DNA of 60,245 bases from Rhodospirillales bacterium (GTDB lineage: Bacteria > Pseudomonadota > Alphaproteobacteria > TMED109). Shown here in pieces: positions 29,196 through 39,134 of this stretch; position 1 is the first letter of the stretch, and the number at the start of each line of letters is the position of its first letter. Below the pieces are notes generated by a model, which was not told where the DNA came from, ran no database searches, and was given only the letters and a program-made list of their open reading frames with translations. The stretch is from NCBI GenBank assembly GCA_028824295.1, contig JAPPED010000019.1, positions 1-60,245 on the forward strand, written 5' to 3'. The translations under genes were made by a program, and so were the position numbers.

Positions 29196-30070
29196 TGGCG
29201 ATTCTCGTGAACGGCAAGACCCGGGTCATCTGCCAGGGATTTACCGGGGCCCAGGGTACGTTCCATTCGGAACAGGCGATTGCCTATGGCACGCGGATGG
29301 TGGGCGGCGTGACGCCGGGTAAGGGGGGCACTACTCACCTCGGCCTGCCCGTGTTCGATACGGTCCGCGAGGCTGTCGCCGAGACCGGCGCCGACGCGAC
29401 CGTGATCTACGTGCCACCCCCATTCGCGGCGGATGCCATCCTGGAAGCGGCGGATGCCGGGGTTCGGCTGGCCGTGTGCATTACGGAAGGGATTCCCGTC
29501 CTTGACATGGTGCGGGTGCGGCGGGTGCTGGAGGGTTCGCGTACCCGTCTGGTAGGCCCGAATTGCCCGGGCGTGATCACGCCGGGAGCGTGCAAGATCG
29601 GCATCATGCCGGGCCATATCCACCTTGCCGGGAGCGTTGGTATCGTGTCGCGGTCCGGCACCCTGACGTATGAGGCGGTGGCGCAGACGACCGCTGCGCG
29701 ACTTGGGCAATCGACCTGTGTCGGCATTGGCGGCGACCCGGTTCCGGGTACCACGTTTGTCGACGTCCTCAGGGAGTTTGTCGCCGACGACGCGACCCGG
29801 TCGATCGTGCTGATCGGGGAGATTGGTGGCGTCGCGGAAGAGGAAGCCGCCGAGTTCCTGCGGGGCGCCGGGAGCGACAAGCCGGTCGTTGCGTTCATCG
29901 CTGGGCGGGCCGCACCGCCCGGCCGCCGGATGGGACACGCCGGCGCCATCATCGCCGGCGGGACGGGCGGCGCGGACGCGAAAATCGAAGCGCTTCGCGA
30001 GGCCGGGGTCACGGTCGTGGATTCGCCTGCTGAAATCGGTTCAACCATGGCGCGTGTCGCTTCCGGCTAG
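29195..30070 (+). CDS. sucD: Succinyl-CoA synthetase alpha subunit
   Basis: A 291-residue CoA-binding subunit carrying the phosphorylated histidine (His248 in RRMGHAGAI). Other signatures: [31 protein letters not shown] and [10 protein letters not shown]. It shares one base with the sucC stop (TGATG), guaranteeing stoichiometric coupling. A 41-bp gap precedes sucA. Confidence 0.97.
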
Positions 30071-30111
30071 CGGCTCCGTGCTATCCGCGTTCGCCCGAGA
30101 GGAGGGTCAGC

Positions 30112-32919
30112 GTGACAATCGTTGAAGGTTCTGGTGCACGCCAGGAAGAACTCCGGCGTCTCTATGCAGCCTTTTCCGCCGCCCCCGAAACGGTTGATCC
30201 GGCCTGGCGCAGTTTCTTCCACGCCTTGGCCCCCTCGGCGGTGGACTGGCTGGAAGACGCGTATCCATCTCCCGACCCATCGTCCGTGGGCAGCCCGCCT
30301 GCGTCGATGCTGGAAGGCACGCGGGATTCGATTCGCGCCCTGATGCTGATCCGCGCGTTCCGCGTTCGCGGCAACCTACAGGCAAATCTGGATCCGCTCG
30401 GGCTCGCGCCGGTGACGCCACATCCGGAACTGGACCCGATGACGTATGGGTTCACACCGGCGGATTACGACCGGCCGATCTTCATCGATTACGTACTGGG
30501 CCTCGAGTGGGCCACCCTGCGCGAGATCATGCGGATCCTGGAGGAGACCTATGCCGGGACGATCGGCGTGCAGTTCATGCACATCCAGGATCCCGACCGG
30601 AAGGCCTGGATTCAGCGCCGGATCGAGTACAAGGACGCGGGCCCCGATTTCACAGATCTGGGAAAACGCACGATTCTCGAACGTCTGACGGACGCCGAAA
30701 CATTCGAGCGATACCTGGCCCGCCGCTTTACCGGTACCAAGCGCTTCGGTTTGGAAGGCGGCGAATCCATGGTCCCGGCCATCGAGCAGATCATCAAGCG
30801 CGGCGGCGCGCTCGGTCTCAAGGAGATCCTGTTGGCCATGGCCCACCGCGGCCGGCTGAACATGCTCGCCAATGTTCTCAACAAGCCCCTGGAAGCCATC
30901 TTCGCCGAGTTCCGTGGCGCACCGGCGCTCCCGCCGGGGATCGACGCCTCGGGAGACGTCAAGTACCACCTGGGCACGTCGGCCGACCGCACCATGGGTG
31001 ACGTCACCATGCACCTCTCGCTGACAGCAAATCCGTCCCACTTGGAGGCGGTGAACCCGGTGGTGGTGGGGAAGGTCCGCGCCAAGCAGTCCATGCTGCC
31101 GAAGCAGGCAGCGCGCCGGCAGGTGGCCGGCGTGACGCTGCACGGCGACGCCGCGTTCGCCGGCCAGGGGCTGGTGTCCGAAACCCTGGGGCTATCCCAG
31201 CTCGAGGGCTACAACAGCGGCGGCACGATCCACTTCATCATCAACAATCAGATCGGCTTCACCACCAACCCGGTGCACTACCGGCCGGGTCCCTGGTGCT
31301 CGGACGTGGCCCTGATGGTGCAGACGCCGATCTTCCACGTGAACGGCGACGATCCCGAGGCGGTCGTTTACGCCGCCCGGGTGGCAACGGAGTATCGGCA
31401 GCAATTCCAGTCCGATGTGGTCGTTGACATGATCTGCTATCGGCGGTTCGGGCACAACGAGGGCGACGAGCCCGCGTTCACCCAGCCGCTCATGTACCAG
31501 CGCATCGACGAGCACCCCACGACCCGGGAGATCTACGCGCGCAAGATGGTCGAGGAGGGCGTGGTCACCACGGCCGAGGCTGACGGGATGGTGACCGCCT
31601 GCCAGGAACGCCTCGAGCAGGCCTACTCGGCCAGCGAGACGTACGTTCCCAACAAGGCCGACTGGCTGGAAGGCGCCTGGGAGGGCTTTGTCGGCGAGGC
31701 CGGACCGGGCTCGCGGCGCGGCAAGACCGGCGTCGATCTCGGCCGCCTGCGGGACATCGGCCGTCGCGCTTCGACGCCCCCTGAAGGCTTCGAGGTGCAC
31801 AGCAAGATCGCGAGGCAGTTGCAACGCCGCATCGCAAACCTCGAGAAGGGTGAAGATATCGACTGGGCGACCGGCGAGATGCTCGCGATCGGATCGCTCC
31901 TCATGGAGGGAGTACCGGTGCGGATGTCTGGGCAGGACTGCGGCCGCGGCACGTTCTCGCAGCGGCATGCGGTACTGGTCGACCAGCGCAACGAAACGCG
32001 TGTGGTGCCCCTCAACAACGTAGCCGAGAGCCAGGCCGACTTCGAGATCGTTGACAGTCCGCTCGCCGAAGCCAGCGTCCTGGGCTTCGAATACGGTTAT
32101 TCGCTTGCCGCGCCCAAGACGCTGGTGATCTGGGAAGCCCAGTTCGGCGACTTTGCGAACGGGGCACAGGTCATCATCGACCAGTTCATATCCTCGGGGC
32201 AGTCCAAGTGGCTACGCATGTCGGGTCTCACGATGATGTTGCCGCATGGCTACGAGGGGCAGGGCCCCGAGCATTCCTCGGCCAGGGTCGAACGGTTCCT
32301 GCAACTGGCGGCCGATGACAACATGCAGGTGGTCAACTGCACGACGCCAGCCAACCTGTTCCACGTGTTGCGGCGACAAATGCGGCGAAAATTCCGTCGG
32401 TCGCTGATCATCTTCACGCCAAAATCGCTGCTTCGGCACAAGCGGGCCGTATCGAATCTCGCCGCCTTCGGTCCGGATTCCAGTTTTCACCGGGTGCTGG
32501 GCCAGGAGAACGGGCCCGATCCGGCTGACGTCAGGCGCACCGTGTTCTGTTCCGGGAAGGTTTACTTCGATTTGCTGGCCGCTTGGGAGCAGCGCGACGG
32601 CCAGACCCGGGACGGGATTCAGCTCGTGCGCATCGAGCAGTGCTACCCGTTCCCGCTGGAGTCGGTCATGGAAGTGCTGTGGGAGTCGCCACGGGCTGAA
32701 GTAGTCTGGTGCCAAGAGGAGCCCGCCAACATGGGAGCGTGGTCGTACATCTATCCGCTTCTCCACGATGCGATGGAACGGGCACAAATGGTCGGCCGAC
32801 CTGCCTTCGTCGGGCGGGCCCCGGCCGCGTCACCGGCCACCGGCCTGTATGCGTCGCACATGTCCGAGCAACGCGATCTCGTCAACCGCGCCCTGACGCT
32901 TCCCTCCACTGCCGACTGA
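30112..32919 (+). CDS. sucA: 2-oxoglutarate dehydrogenase E1 component
   Basis: A 935-residue thiamine-diphosphate enzyme that decarboxylates 2-oxoglutarate and succinylates the lipoyl arm of SucB. The N-terminal E2-binding segment ([21 protein letters not shown]), the core [23 protein letters not shown], the ThDP region [21 protein letters not shown] and the C-terminal [13 protein letters not shown] are all present. The GTG at 30112 has a strong GAGGAGG ribosome-binding site. The length matches the family. Confidence 0.97.
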   Translation: MTIVEGSGARQEELRRLYAAFSAAPETVDPAWRSFFHALAPSAVDWLEDAYPSPDPSSVGSPPASMLEGTRDSIRALMLIRAFRVRGNLQANLDPLGLAPVTPHPELDPMTYGFTPADYDRPIFIDYVLGLEWATLREIMRILEETYAGTIGVQFMHIQDPDRKAWIQRRIEYKDAGPDFTDLGKRTILERLTDAETFERYLARRFTGTKRFGLEGGESMVPAIEQIIKRGGALGLKEILLAMAHRGRLNMLANVLNKPLEAIFAEFRGAPALPPGIDASGDVKYHLGTSADRTMGDVTMHLSLTANPSHLEAVNPVVVGKVRAKQSMLPKQAARRQVAGVTLHGDAAFAGQGLVSETLGLSQLEGYNSGGTIHFIINNQIGFTTNPVHYRPGPWCSDVALMVQTPIFHVNGDDPEAVVYAARVATEYRQQFQSDVVVDMICYRRFGHNEGDEPAFTQPLMYQRIDEHPTTREIYARKMVEEGVVTTAEADGMVTACQERLEQAYSASETYVPNKADWLEGAWEGFVGEAGPGSRRGKTGVDLGRLRDIGRRASTPPEGFEVHSKIARQLQRRIANLEKGEDIDWATGEMLAIGSLLMEGVPVRMSGQDCGRGTFSQRHAVLVDQRNETRVVPLNNVAESQADFEIVDSPLAEASVLGFEYGYSLAAPKTLVIWEAQFGDFANGAQVIIDQFISSGQSKWLRMSGLTMMLPHGYEGQGPEHSSARVERFLQLAADDNMQVVNCTTPANLFHVLRRQMRRKFRRSLIIFTPKSLLRHKRAVSNLAAFGPDSSFHRVLGQENGPDPADVRRTVFCSGKVYFDLLAAWEQRDGQTRDGIQLVRIEQCYPFPLESVMEVLWESPRAEVVWCQEEPANMGAWSYIYPLLHDAMERAQMVGRPAFVGRAPAASPATGLYASHMSEQRDLVNRALTLPSTAD

Positions 32920-32930
32920 CGGAAACCACC

Positions 32931-34508
32931 ATGGCCATCGACGTCGTTGTCCCTGCACTCGGTGAATCGATCACTGAAGCCACGGTGCTCAACTGGCGCA
33001 AGAGCCCCGGCGATCCGGTCACCCAGAGCGAAATCCTGGTCGAGCTTGAAACCGACAAAGTAACGGTGGAAGTGGAGGCGCCGGAAAACGGCATCCTCCT
33101 GGAAATCTCGGCTGGCGATGGCGACGACGTCGCGGTGGGCGCAGTCATTGCCCGGATTGGTGCGGCAGAAGCATCGTCGGTCGAGGCAACGACGACCCCG
33201 GGCCCCGCCGATTCTGCGCCGTCGGCTCCCGGTTCCGCTCCGGCCGCCGCCGCCGACACAGAGCCGTTCGACGAGGCTCCGGTCAGCGTTCCAATGCAAG
33301 CGGACGCGTCCTCGAAGGAGGCCGCCGTGGCAGCCGAGTCGGTCGAGAGTCGATCTCCCGCATCGGCAGGCGTGCCATCCGTAGGACCATCCGCGGGCCC
33401 GCCGGAGCTTCCTGACCCGACGCAGGTTCGCCGCAGTGGCCGTGGCGACCGCATCACCGCCGATGATCTCAGGGAATTCCTGGGCGCGCAGGAACCGCCG
33501 TTGGCTCCAGCGGCGCGCCGGGCGGCACGTGAGCATGAGATCGACCTTGCGTCAGTCACACCGACGGGCCCCGGCGGGCGCGTCCTGAAGGAGGACGTCC
33601 TGGCGGCCGCTGCCAAGGCGCCGGCCTCGCCTCGCGCTGCGCCCGTCCCGGCCCCTGTGGATGAACTGGCAGCCCAAGCGGCTCCAGACGGTCCTGCCGG
33701 CGGCAAGTCGGCGCCCCGGCCTGCGACGCCGGATTCTCCCGGCGATGCCGGCGGCCGGTCCGCGGCGCATGCTGACGCGACTTCGGAGACACCGGGAGAT
33801 GCGCTGCCGCCGCGCACGCGGAGAGTGCCCATGTCTAGGTTGCGCCGCCGGCTGGCGGAGCGGCTCAAGGAAGCGCAGAACACCGCTGCCATGCTGACCA
33901 CGTACAACGAGGTCGATATGAGCGCGGTCATGGAGCTCCGAAGGGCCAGCGGCCAGTCGTTCGAGCAGCGGCACGGCGTGCGCCTGGGACTGATGTCGTT
34001 CTTCGTGAAGGCCAGCGTGTCAGCGTTGCGGGCGGTGCCCGAGGTGAATGCCGAAATCGATGGTACCGATATCGTCTACAAGGACTTTTACGACATCGGC
34101 GTAGCGGTGCATTCCGAGCGCGGCCTGGTCGTGCCGGTGGTGCGCGATGCCGACCGCAAGGGATTTGCCGGTATCGAGCGCGACATTCGAGGCTTCGCTG
34201 AACGCGCCAACGCCGGGGGGCTGGCGGCGGATGAATTGGAAGGCGGCACGTTCACGGTATCGAATGGGGGCGTTTACGGTTCGCTCATGTCCGCGCCGAT
34301 CCTGAATCCGCCACAGTCGGGCATTCTTGGCCTGCATCGCATTCAGGAGCGGCCGATCGCACACGACGGAAAGGTGGTCGTCCGGCCGATGATGTACCTG
34401 GCGTTGTCCTACGATCACCGGATCGTGGACGGCAAGGGCGCGGTGACGTTCCTTGTACATCTCCGCGACCTGCTGCAGCAGCCCGCCGTGCTCGCGCTCG
34501 ATACCTGA
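32931..34508 (+). CDS. sucB: 2-oxoglutarate dehydrogenase E2, dihydrolipoyl succinyltransferase
   Basis: A 525-residue core subunit. An N-terminal lipoyl domain (1-78, lipoylated Lys43 in [11 protein letters not shown]) is followed by an Ala/Pro/Ser-rich linker (about 80-165), a peripheral-subunit-binding domain (191-226, [15 protein letters not shown]...[10 protein letters not shown]), a second linker, and the catalytic domain (about 290-525) with His496-Asp500 in SYDHRIVDG. Before the binding domain, residues 169-183 ([15 protein letters not shown]) resemble the C-terminal half of another binding domain, possibly a vestigial duplication. The protein is about 100 residues longer than typical SucB because of the linkers. 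ATG at 32931. Confidence 0.96.
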   Translation: MAIDVVVPALGESITEATVLNWRKSPGDPVTQSEILVELETDKVTVEVEAPENGILLEISAGDGDDVAVGAVIARIGAAEASSVEATTTPGPADSAPSAPGSAPAAAADTEPFDEAPVSVPMQADASSKEAAVAAESVESRSPASAGVPSVGPSAGPPELPDPTQVRRSGRGDRITADDLREFLGAQEPPLAPAARRAAREHEIDLASVTPTGPGGRVLKEDVLAAAAKAPASPRAAPVPAPVDELAAQAAPDGPAGGKSAPRPATPDSPGDAGGRSAAHADATSETPGDALPPRTRRVPMSRLRRRLAERLKEAQNTAAMLTTYNEVDMSAVMELRRASGQSFEQRHGVRLGLMSFFVKASVSALRAVPEVNAEIDGTDIVYKDFYDIGVAVHSERGLVVPVVRDADRKGFAGIERDIRGFAERANAGGLAADELEGGTFTVSNGGVYGSLMSAPILNPPQSGILGLHRIQERPIAHDGKVVVRPMMYLALSYDHRIVDGKGAVTFLVHLRDLLQQPAVLALDT

Positions 34509-34509
34509 C

Positions 34510-35907
34510 GTGACCCAGCACGACGTTCTCGTGATCGGCGGCGGTCCCGGCGGTTACGTCGCCGCCATCCGGGCTGCCCAACTGGGGCTCAACTCGGCTT
34601 GCGTGGATGAGCGGGCGGCGCTCGGCGGGACTTGCCTGAACGTCGGGTGCATCCCGTCCAAGACCCTGCTCCACAATTCGCATCTCTTCGCGGAAGCGGG
34701 CGAGCTTGGCGCCCGCGGCATCCGGACCGGCCCGCCGGAGCTCGACCTGGCCGCGATGATGGCGGACAAGGACGGTGCAGTGGACGCACTCACCGCGGGC
34801 ATCAACCAGCTGTTCCGAAAGTACGGGGTGGGGCGCTACGAAGGCAGGGGGCAACTGGCCGGGGCCGGCCGCGTGGTCGTGGAAGGGAAGGACTCCGGCG
34901 AGCTCGCCGCCAGCCATGTCGTGATCGCGACCGGCTCGGTCCCGAGCCCACTGGCCGGCGTGGACGTCGACGAGAACCGGATCGTGTCCTCGACCGGCGC
35001 GCTCTCGTTTGCGGAAGTACCGGACACGCTGGTCGTCGTGGGGGCGGGGTACATCGGCTTGGAGTTGGGATCGGTCTGGCGGCGGCTGGGATCCAAGGTG
35101 ACCGTGGTGGAGTTCCTTGACCGGATTGTTCCTGCCATGGATCAGGAAGTTGCCCGCCGGTTTCATCGGGCGCTGGCCGGGCAGGGGATAACGTTCCAGC
35201 TGGGATCGAAAATTACGGCCGCGCAGGCGTTGGGTGACGAGGTCGCCCTGCAGGTGGAGCCGGCTGCCGGCGGTGAGGCCCGGACGCTGCGGGCCGACCG
35301 GGTTCTGGTCGCAACCGGGCGAAGCCCGCGGACCGAGGGCCTGGGGCTCGCGTCAGCTGGCGTGGAGGTGGACTCGCTCGGGCGGATTCAGGTGGATGAA
35401 CAGTTTCGCACGTCCGCGGCCGGGATCTACGCAATCGGGGACGTCACCACCGGACCGATGCTTGCCCACAAGGCGAGCCAGGAAGGGCACGCGCTGGCCG
35501 AGTTGCTGGCTGGCCATACGGCATGCGTCAACTACGGCGCCATCCCGTCGGTCGTGTACACGGATCCCGAGGTCGCTTGGGTCGGCGCCACGGAAGAGCA
35601 ACTCAAGGAGCAGGGAACGGCCTACAAGAAGGGGCGCTTTCCGTTCACTGCCAACGCGCGCGGCCGCACCACCGGGCAGACCGAGGGGATGGTGAAGATT
35701 CTCTCCCACGCTGGTACGGACCGGATCCTGGGTGTGCACGTGATGGGGGCGTCGGCCGGGGAGCTGATCGGGGAAGCTACGGTGGCCATCGAACTGGGGG
35801 CGTCAGCAGAGGACCTGGCGCTGACGTGTCACGCGCACCCGACGCTTTCCGAATCCGTTCGCGAAGCCGCCGCCGCGGCCGCTTTTGGCAGGGCGCTGCA
35901 CGCCTAG
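34510..35907 (+). CDS. lpd: Dihydrolipoyl dehydrogenase (E3)
   Basis: A 465-residue FAD disulfide oxidoreductase regenerating lipoamide for the 2-oxoglutarate dehydrogenase complex. FAD motif GGGPGGYVAA (9-18), redox disulfide Cys42/Cys47 in GGTCLNVGCIPSK, NAD-binding GAGYIGLELG, YAIGDVTTGPMLAHKA and the C-terminal HAHPTLSE with the catalytic His-Glu pair are present. The GTG at 34510 lies one base after the sucB stop and begins the homologous region; no good ribosome-binding site precedes it, suggesting translational coupling. It is the last gene of the TCA operon. Confidence 0.96.
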   Translation: MTQHDVLVIGGGPGGYVAAIRAAQLGLNSACVDERAALGGTCLNVGCIPSKTLLHNSHLFAEAGELGARGIRTGPPELDLAAMMADKDGAVDALTAGINQLFRKYGVGRYEGRGQLAGAGRVVVEGKDSGELAASHVVIATGSVPSPLAGVDVDENRIVSSTGALSFAEVPDTLVVVGAGYIGLELGSVWRRLGSKVTVVEFLDRIVPAMDQEVARRFHRALAGQGITFQLGSKITAAQALGDEVALQVEPAAGGEARTLRADRVLVATGRSPRTEGLGLASAGVEVDSLGRIQVDEQFRTSAAGIYAIGDVTTGPMLAHKASQEGHALAELLAGHTACVNYGAIPSVVYTDPEVAWVGATEEQLKEQGTAYKKGRFPFTANARGRTTGQTEGMVKILSHAGTDRILGVHVMGASAGELIGEATVAIELGASAEDLALTCHAHPTLSESVREAAAAAAFGRALHA

Positions 35908-36217
35908 ACGAATCCCGCTGTCAACCGTGCACCGTGACGTCGACCCGGCATCACCGGTGGCGGGTTCGCGACGGGATGACAGGACCGGGCGTTTCCCGGT
36001 TTCCGGCGCCCTCTTCCGTGGCATGATCCGGCACCGGTCGGCTTCACGAGCACCCTGGACGCCGTAGTGCGCGAGACGCCGGCCCCGGCTGTTCCCGGTA
36101 CTCTGTGCCCGCCAGGTTCCGACGCACGGCTGCCAGCGGGCTGCCAATAGGGTTTGCCCGGACCCGACGATGTGAACGGAACCCGGAGCGGGGCGACCGG
36201 GCGGAAGAGGCAACGCC
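35908..36217. other. Intergenic region after lpd, no gene seen
   Basis: A 310-bp GC-rich gap between the end of the TCA operon and the SDR gene. It should contain the operon terminator and the SDR promoter, but no strong hairpin with a T-tract and no clear -35/-10 pair was seen. The SDR ribosome-binding site (GAAGAGG) lies at its right end. Confidence 0.4.
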
Positions 36218-36976
36218 ATGCAACGTCTGAAGAGCAAGGTTGCGGTGATTACCGGAGCGGGCGGGGGAATTGGTGCCGCGATCGCCCGCGCATTCGCAGC
36301 CGAGGGCGCCGCCGTGCAGTGCCTCGACATCGACGTTGCGGCTGCCCAGGCGGTTGCGGCGGAACTCCACGATGCCGGTGGTCGCGCCCTGGCGCGGGAA
36401 TGCGATGTCCGCAACTCGGAATCGGTGCACGACTGCGTGACGGCGGCCATTGAGGCGTTCGGCAGGCTCGACGTCGTGGTGGCCAATGCGGCAACGGACA
36501 CGCCGCGGGTCACCGTCGACGCGCTGTCGGTAGAGGACTGGCGCCAGGCCCTCGACGTCAATCTCACCGGCGCGTTCCTGCTGTGCAAGCACGCGTTGCC
36601 ACACCTGCGGTCGCAGAAGTCCGGTTCGATCATCCTGCTGGCGTCACAAATGGGACGGGTCGCCGACCGGGGCCAGGCCGCGTACTGCGGGACCAAGGGC
36701 GCTCTGGTTCAGCTGGCGAAGGTCATGGCGATCGACCACGCCGACGAGGGCATTCGAGTCAACGCGCTGTCCCCCGGGGGCACGGCAACAGAACGCCTTG
36801 CAAGACGGTTCGGGACGCTGGAGCGGGCCGAGGCGGCGTGGGGCCAAGCCCATCCGGTCGGCCGGCTGGCCCGGCCCGACGAGATCGCACGAGGCGCGGT
36901 GTTCTTGGCCAGTGACGAATCGTCGTTCATGACGGGTGCGGACCTGCTGATCGATGGGGGCTATAGCGCCAGGTGA
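36218..36976 (+). CDS. Short-chain dehydrogenase/reductase (classical SDR)
   Basis: A 252-residue NAD(P)-dependent oxidoreductase: cofactor motif TGAGGGIG (12-19), an Asp after beta-2 (CLDID, favouring NAD), NAA (VVANAATDT), catalytic Ser in LASQMG and YxxxK in AAYCGTKGAL. The C terminus DLLIDGGYSAR is typical of the FabG-like group. The substrate cannot be told. It stands alone, between the TCA operon and the convergent xerC gene. Confidence 0.88.
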   Translation: MQRLKSKVAVITGAGGGIGAAIARAFAAEGAAVQCLDIDVAAAQAVAAELHDAGGRALARECDVRNSESVHDCVTAAIEAFGRLDVVVANAATDTPRVTVDALSVEDWRQALDVNLTGAFLLCKHALPHLRSQKSGSIILLASQMGRVADRGQAAYCGTKGALVQLAKVMAIDHADEGIRVNALSPGGTATERLARRFGTLERAEAAWGQAHPVGRLARPDEIARGAVFLASDESSFMTGADLLIDGGYSAR

Positions 36977-37185
36977 AGTTCCATGGCGGGGCGTGGCCGC
37001 ATGGCCGTGCCGCGGCACGCTCGCAGCTGGCGGGAGTCCCCCCGTGCCCCGCGGGCCGGGTCGGGTCGGCGTTCAGGTCGCCCTTGACCGGCGGCGCTGC
37101 CGGGTGTCGCGCCGATCGCAGGGCCATTCCCTGCACGAGTCGCCAGGGTAGGTGCTGCAACGGTTTGACCTGACCGCTGAACGTG

Positions 37186-38115
37186 TCAGCGCTTGGCCCG
37201 TGGATGCGTGCGCTCGAAGGTATCGCGCAACTGCGGGTCGGCAACTTCCGTGTAGCGCTGGGTGGTCGCGAGTCGCGCGTGCCCCAGGAGCTCCTGCAGC
37301 ACCCGAAGGTCGCTTCCTCCCTCGAGCAGGTGCGTGGCGAAGCTGTGCCGCAGCGCGTGCGGCGTAGCCGAGGCGGGGAGCCCCAGCCGAGCGCGGATCT
37401 CCTGCATGCGCTGTTGCACCGCCCGCGCGCCCAGACGCCGACCACGAGCGCCGAGGAACAGCGGATCGTCGGGGGATCCGTCCGGCGCGGCGGCGAGGTA
37501 GCGTTCGATGCCTTCGCGTACCGGCACCAGCAGTGGCACCAGGCGTTCCTTCTCACCCTTCCCGACAATGCGCAGGACGTCACGGTTCCCGGTGACGTCG
37601 GATCGATTGAGCGAGAGCGCTTCATTGATCCGCAGCCCGGCTCCATACAGGAGCAGGAAGACCGCCTGGTCCCGCAAGTCCTGCCAGCCGGCGCTGGCCG
37701 GTCGCGACTCGTCGATGACGGCCTGGACTTGATCGACGCCGAGCGGCCGGGGAGCACGCTTCGGTACGCGCGCCGGACGGAGCGAGCGGAGGCTGATCCG
37801 ACGGAGCCCCTGGCGCCGCGCGAGGTGGACGAGGAAGCCCTGAACGCTGGAGCGCGCGCGGGCAACACTTGCCGGTGCCAGCGGCCGCGGCGGCCGCATC
37901 AGGTGGGCGAGCCAGGCGCGATAGTCAGCGGTTGTCAACGAGTCGAGCAAGTCCAGGTTGACAGTGGCACCCGTGTGCTCCCCCACGAATCGGAGAAATC
38001 GCGTGATGTCGTGCCGATACGCGCTGACCGTGTGCTCGGACAGCCTGCGCTCCTGATGCAGGTGAGTCAGGTATCCGGTCAGGCCATCGGCGATCTCAGG
38101 GGCGATGTCTTCCAT
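37186..38115 (-). CDS. xerC: Site-specific tyrosine recombinase XerC
   Basis: A 309-residue recombinase resolving chromosome dimers at dif together with XerD. A SAM-like N-terminal domain (about 8-105, RRLSEHTVSAYRHDITRFLRF) is followed by the catalytic domain with the full set Arg162 (GAGLRINEAL), Lys186, His253/Arg256 (HALRHSFATHLL), His279 (LLGHARL) and Tyr288 (TTQRYTEV). XerC rather than XerD is inferred from its closeness to fsa and priA, the usual alphaproteobacterial order. No mobile-element features surround it. Confidence 0.88.
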   Translation of the reverse strand: MEDIAPEIADGLTGYLTHLHQERRLSEHTVSAYRHDITRFLRFVGEHTGATVNLDLLDSLTTADYRAWLAHLMRPPRPLAPASVARARSSVQGFLVHLARRQGLRRISLRSLRPARVPKRAPRPLGVDQVQAVIDESRPASAGWQDLRDQAVFLLLYGAGLRINEALSLNRSDVTGNRDVLRIVGKGEKERLVPLLVPVREGIERYLAAAPDGSPDDPLFLGARGRRLGARAVQQRMQEIRARLGLPASATPHALRHSFATHLLEGGSDLRVLQELLGHARLATTQRYTEVADPQLRDTFERTHPRAKR

Positions 38116-38322
38116 CGATGGCGAGCGTTCCTCGGTCTGCCGACGGTTCGGTCGGGTTAACAGCCGTGCGCCGGGGCCAGGTCACCTGGCATCGGGGATC
38201 CCCCCGCCGCCGCTGCATCCGGCCGGATATTCACGTCATCGTGCCGGACGCCCGGCGTCGCCCGCCCGGATACGGTCCGCGCCAGCCCGTTGGGCATGCC
38301 TAGCTGCCGACGGCGGGACGCA

Positions 38323-38997
38323 TCAGCTTCTGGACCCCGCCGATGCCCGGGCCTTTTCCCAGTCCGCCAGGAATGCCGCCAAGCCTTTGTCGGTCAATGG
38401 ATGTGCGACCAGCTGCCGCAGCACACCCGGCGGCACCGTGGCGGCATCGGCCCCGAGCTTGGCCGCTTCCAGCACGTGGCCGGGCCCACGGACCGACGCC
38501 ACCAGGACTTCGGTTTTGAGCGTCCGCGGGTAGGATCGGTAGATGTCGACGACGTCCCGGATCAGCGCCATGCCATTCTGGCCGATGTCGTCGAGGCGTC
38601 CGATGAAGGGGGAGACGAAACGGGCGCCAGCCTTCGCTGCCAGCAATGCCTGCGTGGCCGAGAAGCACAGCGTGACGTTGACGTCAATCGGGTCGTCCTG
38701 GCCGGCCAGCACGTGGCAAGCCTGGAGCCCCTCCCACGTCAGCGGGACCTTCACCACCACGTTGCCGGCGATGCCGGCCAGTTCGCGACCCTGCGTCACC
38801 ATCCCTTCGCAGGAGGTTTCCGTAACTTCCGCGGATACCGGACCCGGCACCAGCTGGGTAATCTCCGTGATGACGTCCCGGAAGTCACGTCCGGTTCGCG
38901 CCACCAGGGAGGGGTTCGTAGTCACCCCGTCCACCAGCCCGGTGGCGGCCAATTCAGCAATCTGGCCTGTATCAGCGGTGTCGACAAACAGTTGCAT
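38323..38997 (-). CDS. fsa: Fructose-6-phosphate aldolase / transaldolase-like
   Basis: A 224-residue small transaldolase-family protein (Fsa/TalC type): [23 protein letters not shown], the Schiff-base Lys83 in [41 protein letters not shown]. In bacteria of this type it usually acts as the transaldolase of the pentose phosphate pathway, which fits rpe at the left end of the window. It lies head-to-head with priA and upstream of xerC on the same strand. Confidence 0.92.
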   Translation of the reverse strand: MQLFVDTADTGQIAELAATGLVDGVTTNPSLVARTGRDFRDVITEITQLVPGPVSAEVTETSCEGMVTQGRELAGIAGNVVVKVPLTWEGLQACHVLAGQDDPIDVNVTLCFSATQALLAAKAGARFVSPFIGRLDDIGQNGMALIRDVVDIYRSYPRTLKTEVLVASVRGPGHVLEAAKLGADAATVPPGVLRQLVAHPLTDKGLAAFLADWEKARASAGSRS

Positions 38998-39134
38998 GCG
39001 GGCACTCCCGTCCCAGAGCGGATCGGCGCCGACGGCCGGCGGCCTTGCCCAAGTCTAACCGTTCAGCGGGATCGAATCGCTCGCCCAGGGGCGCCCCTAA
39101 CCGGCTCCCCGAGACGGATGGTCATCCCACCAGA

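Noticed and set aside
37186-38115. The tyrosine recombinase as an integrase of a mobile island
   Set aside because: Its length, motifs and closeness to fsa and priA fit housekeeping XerC; no att-like repeats or cargo genes were seen.
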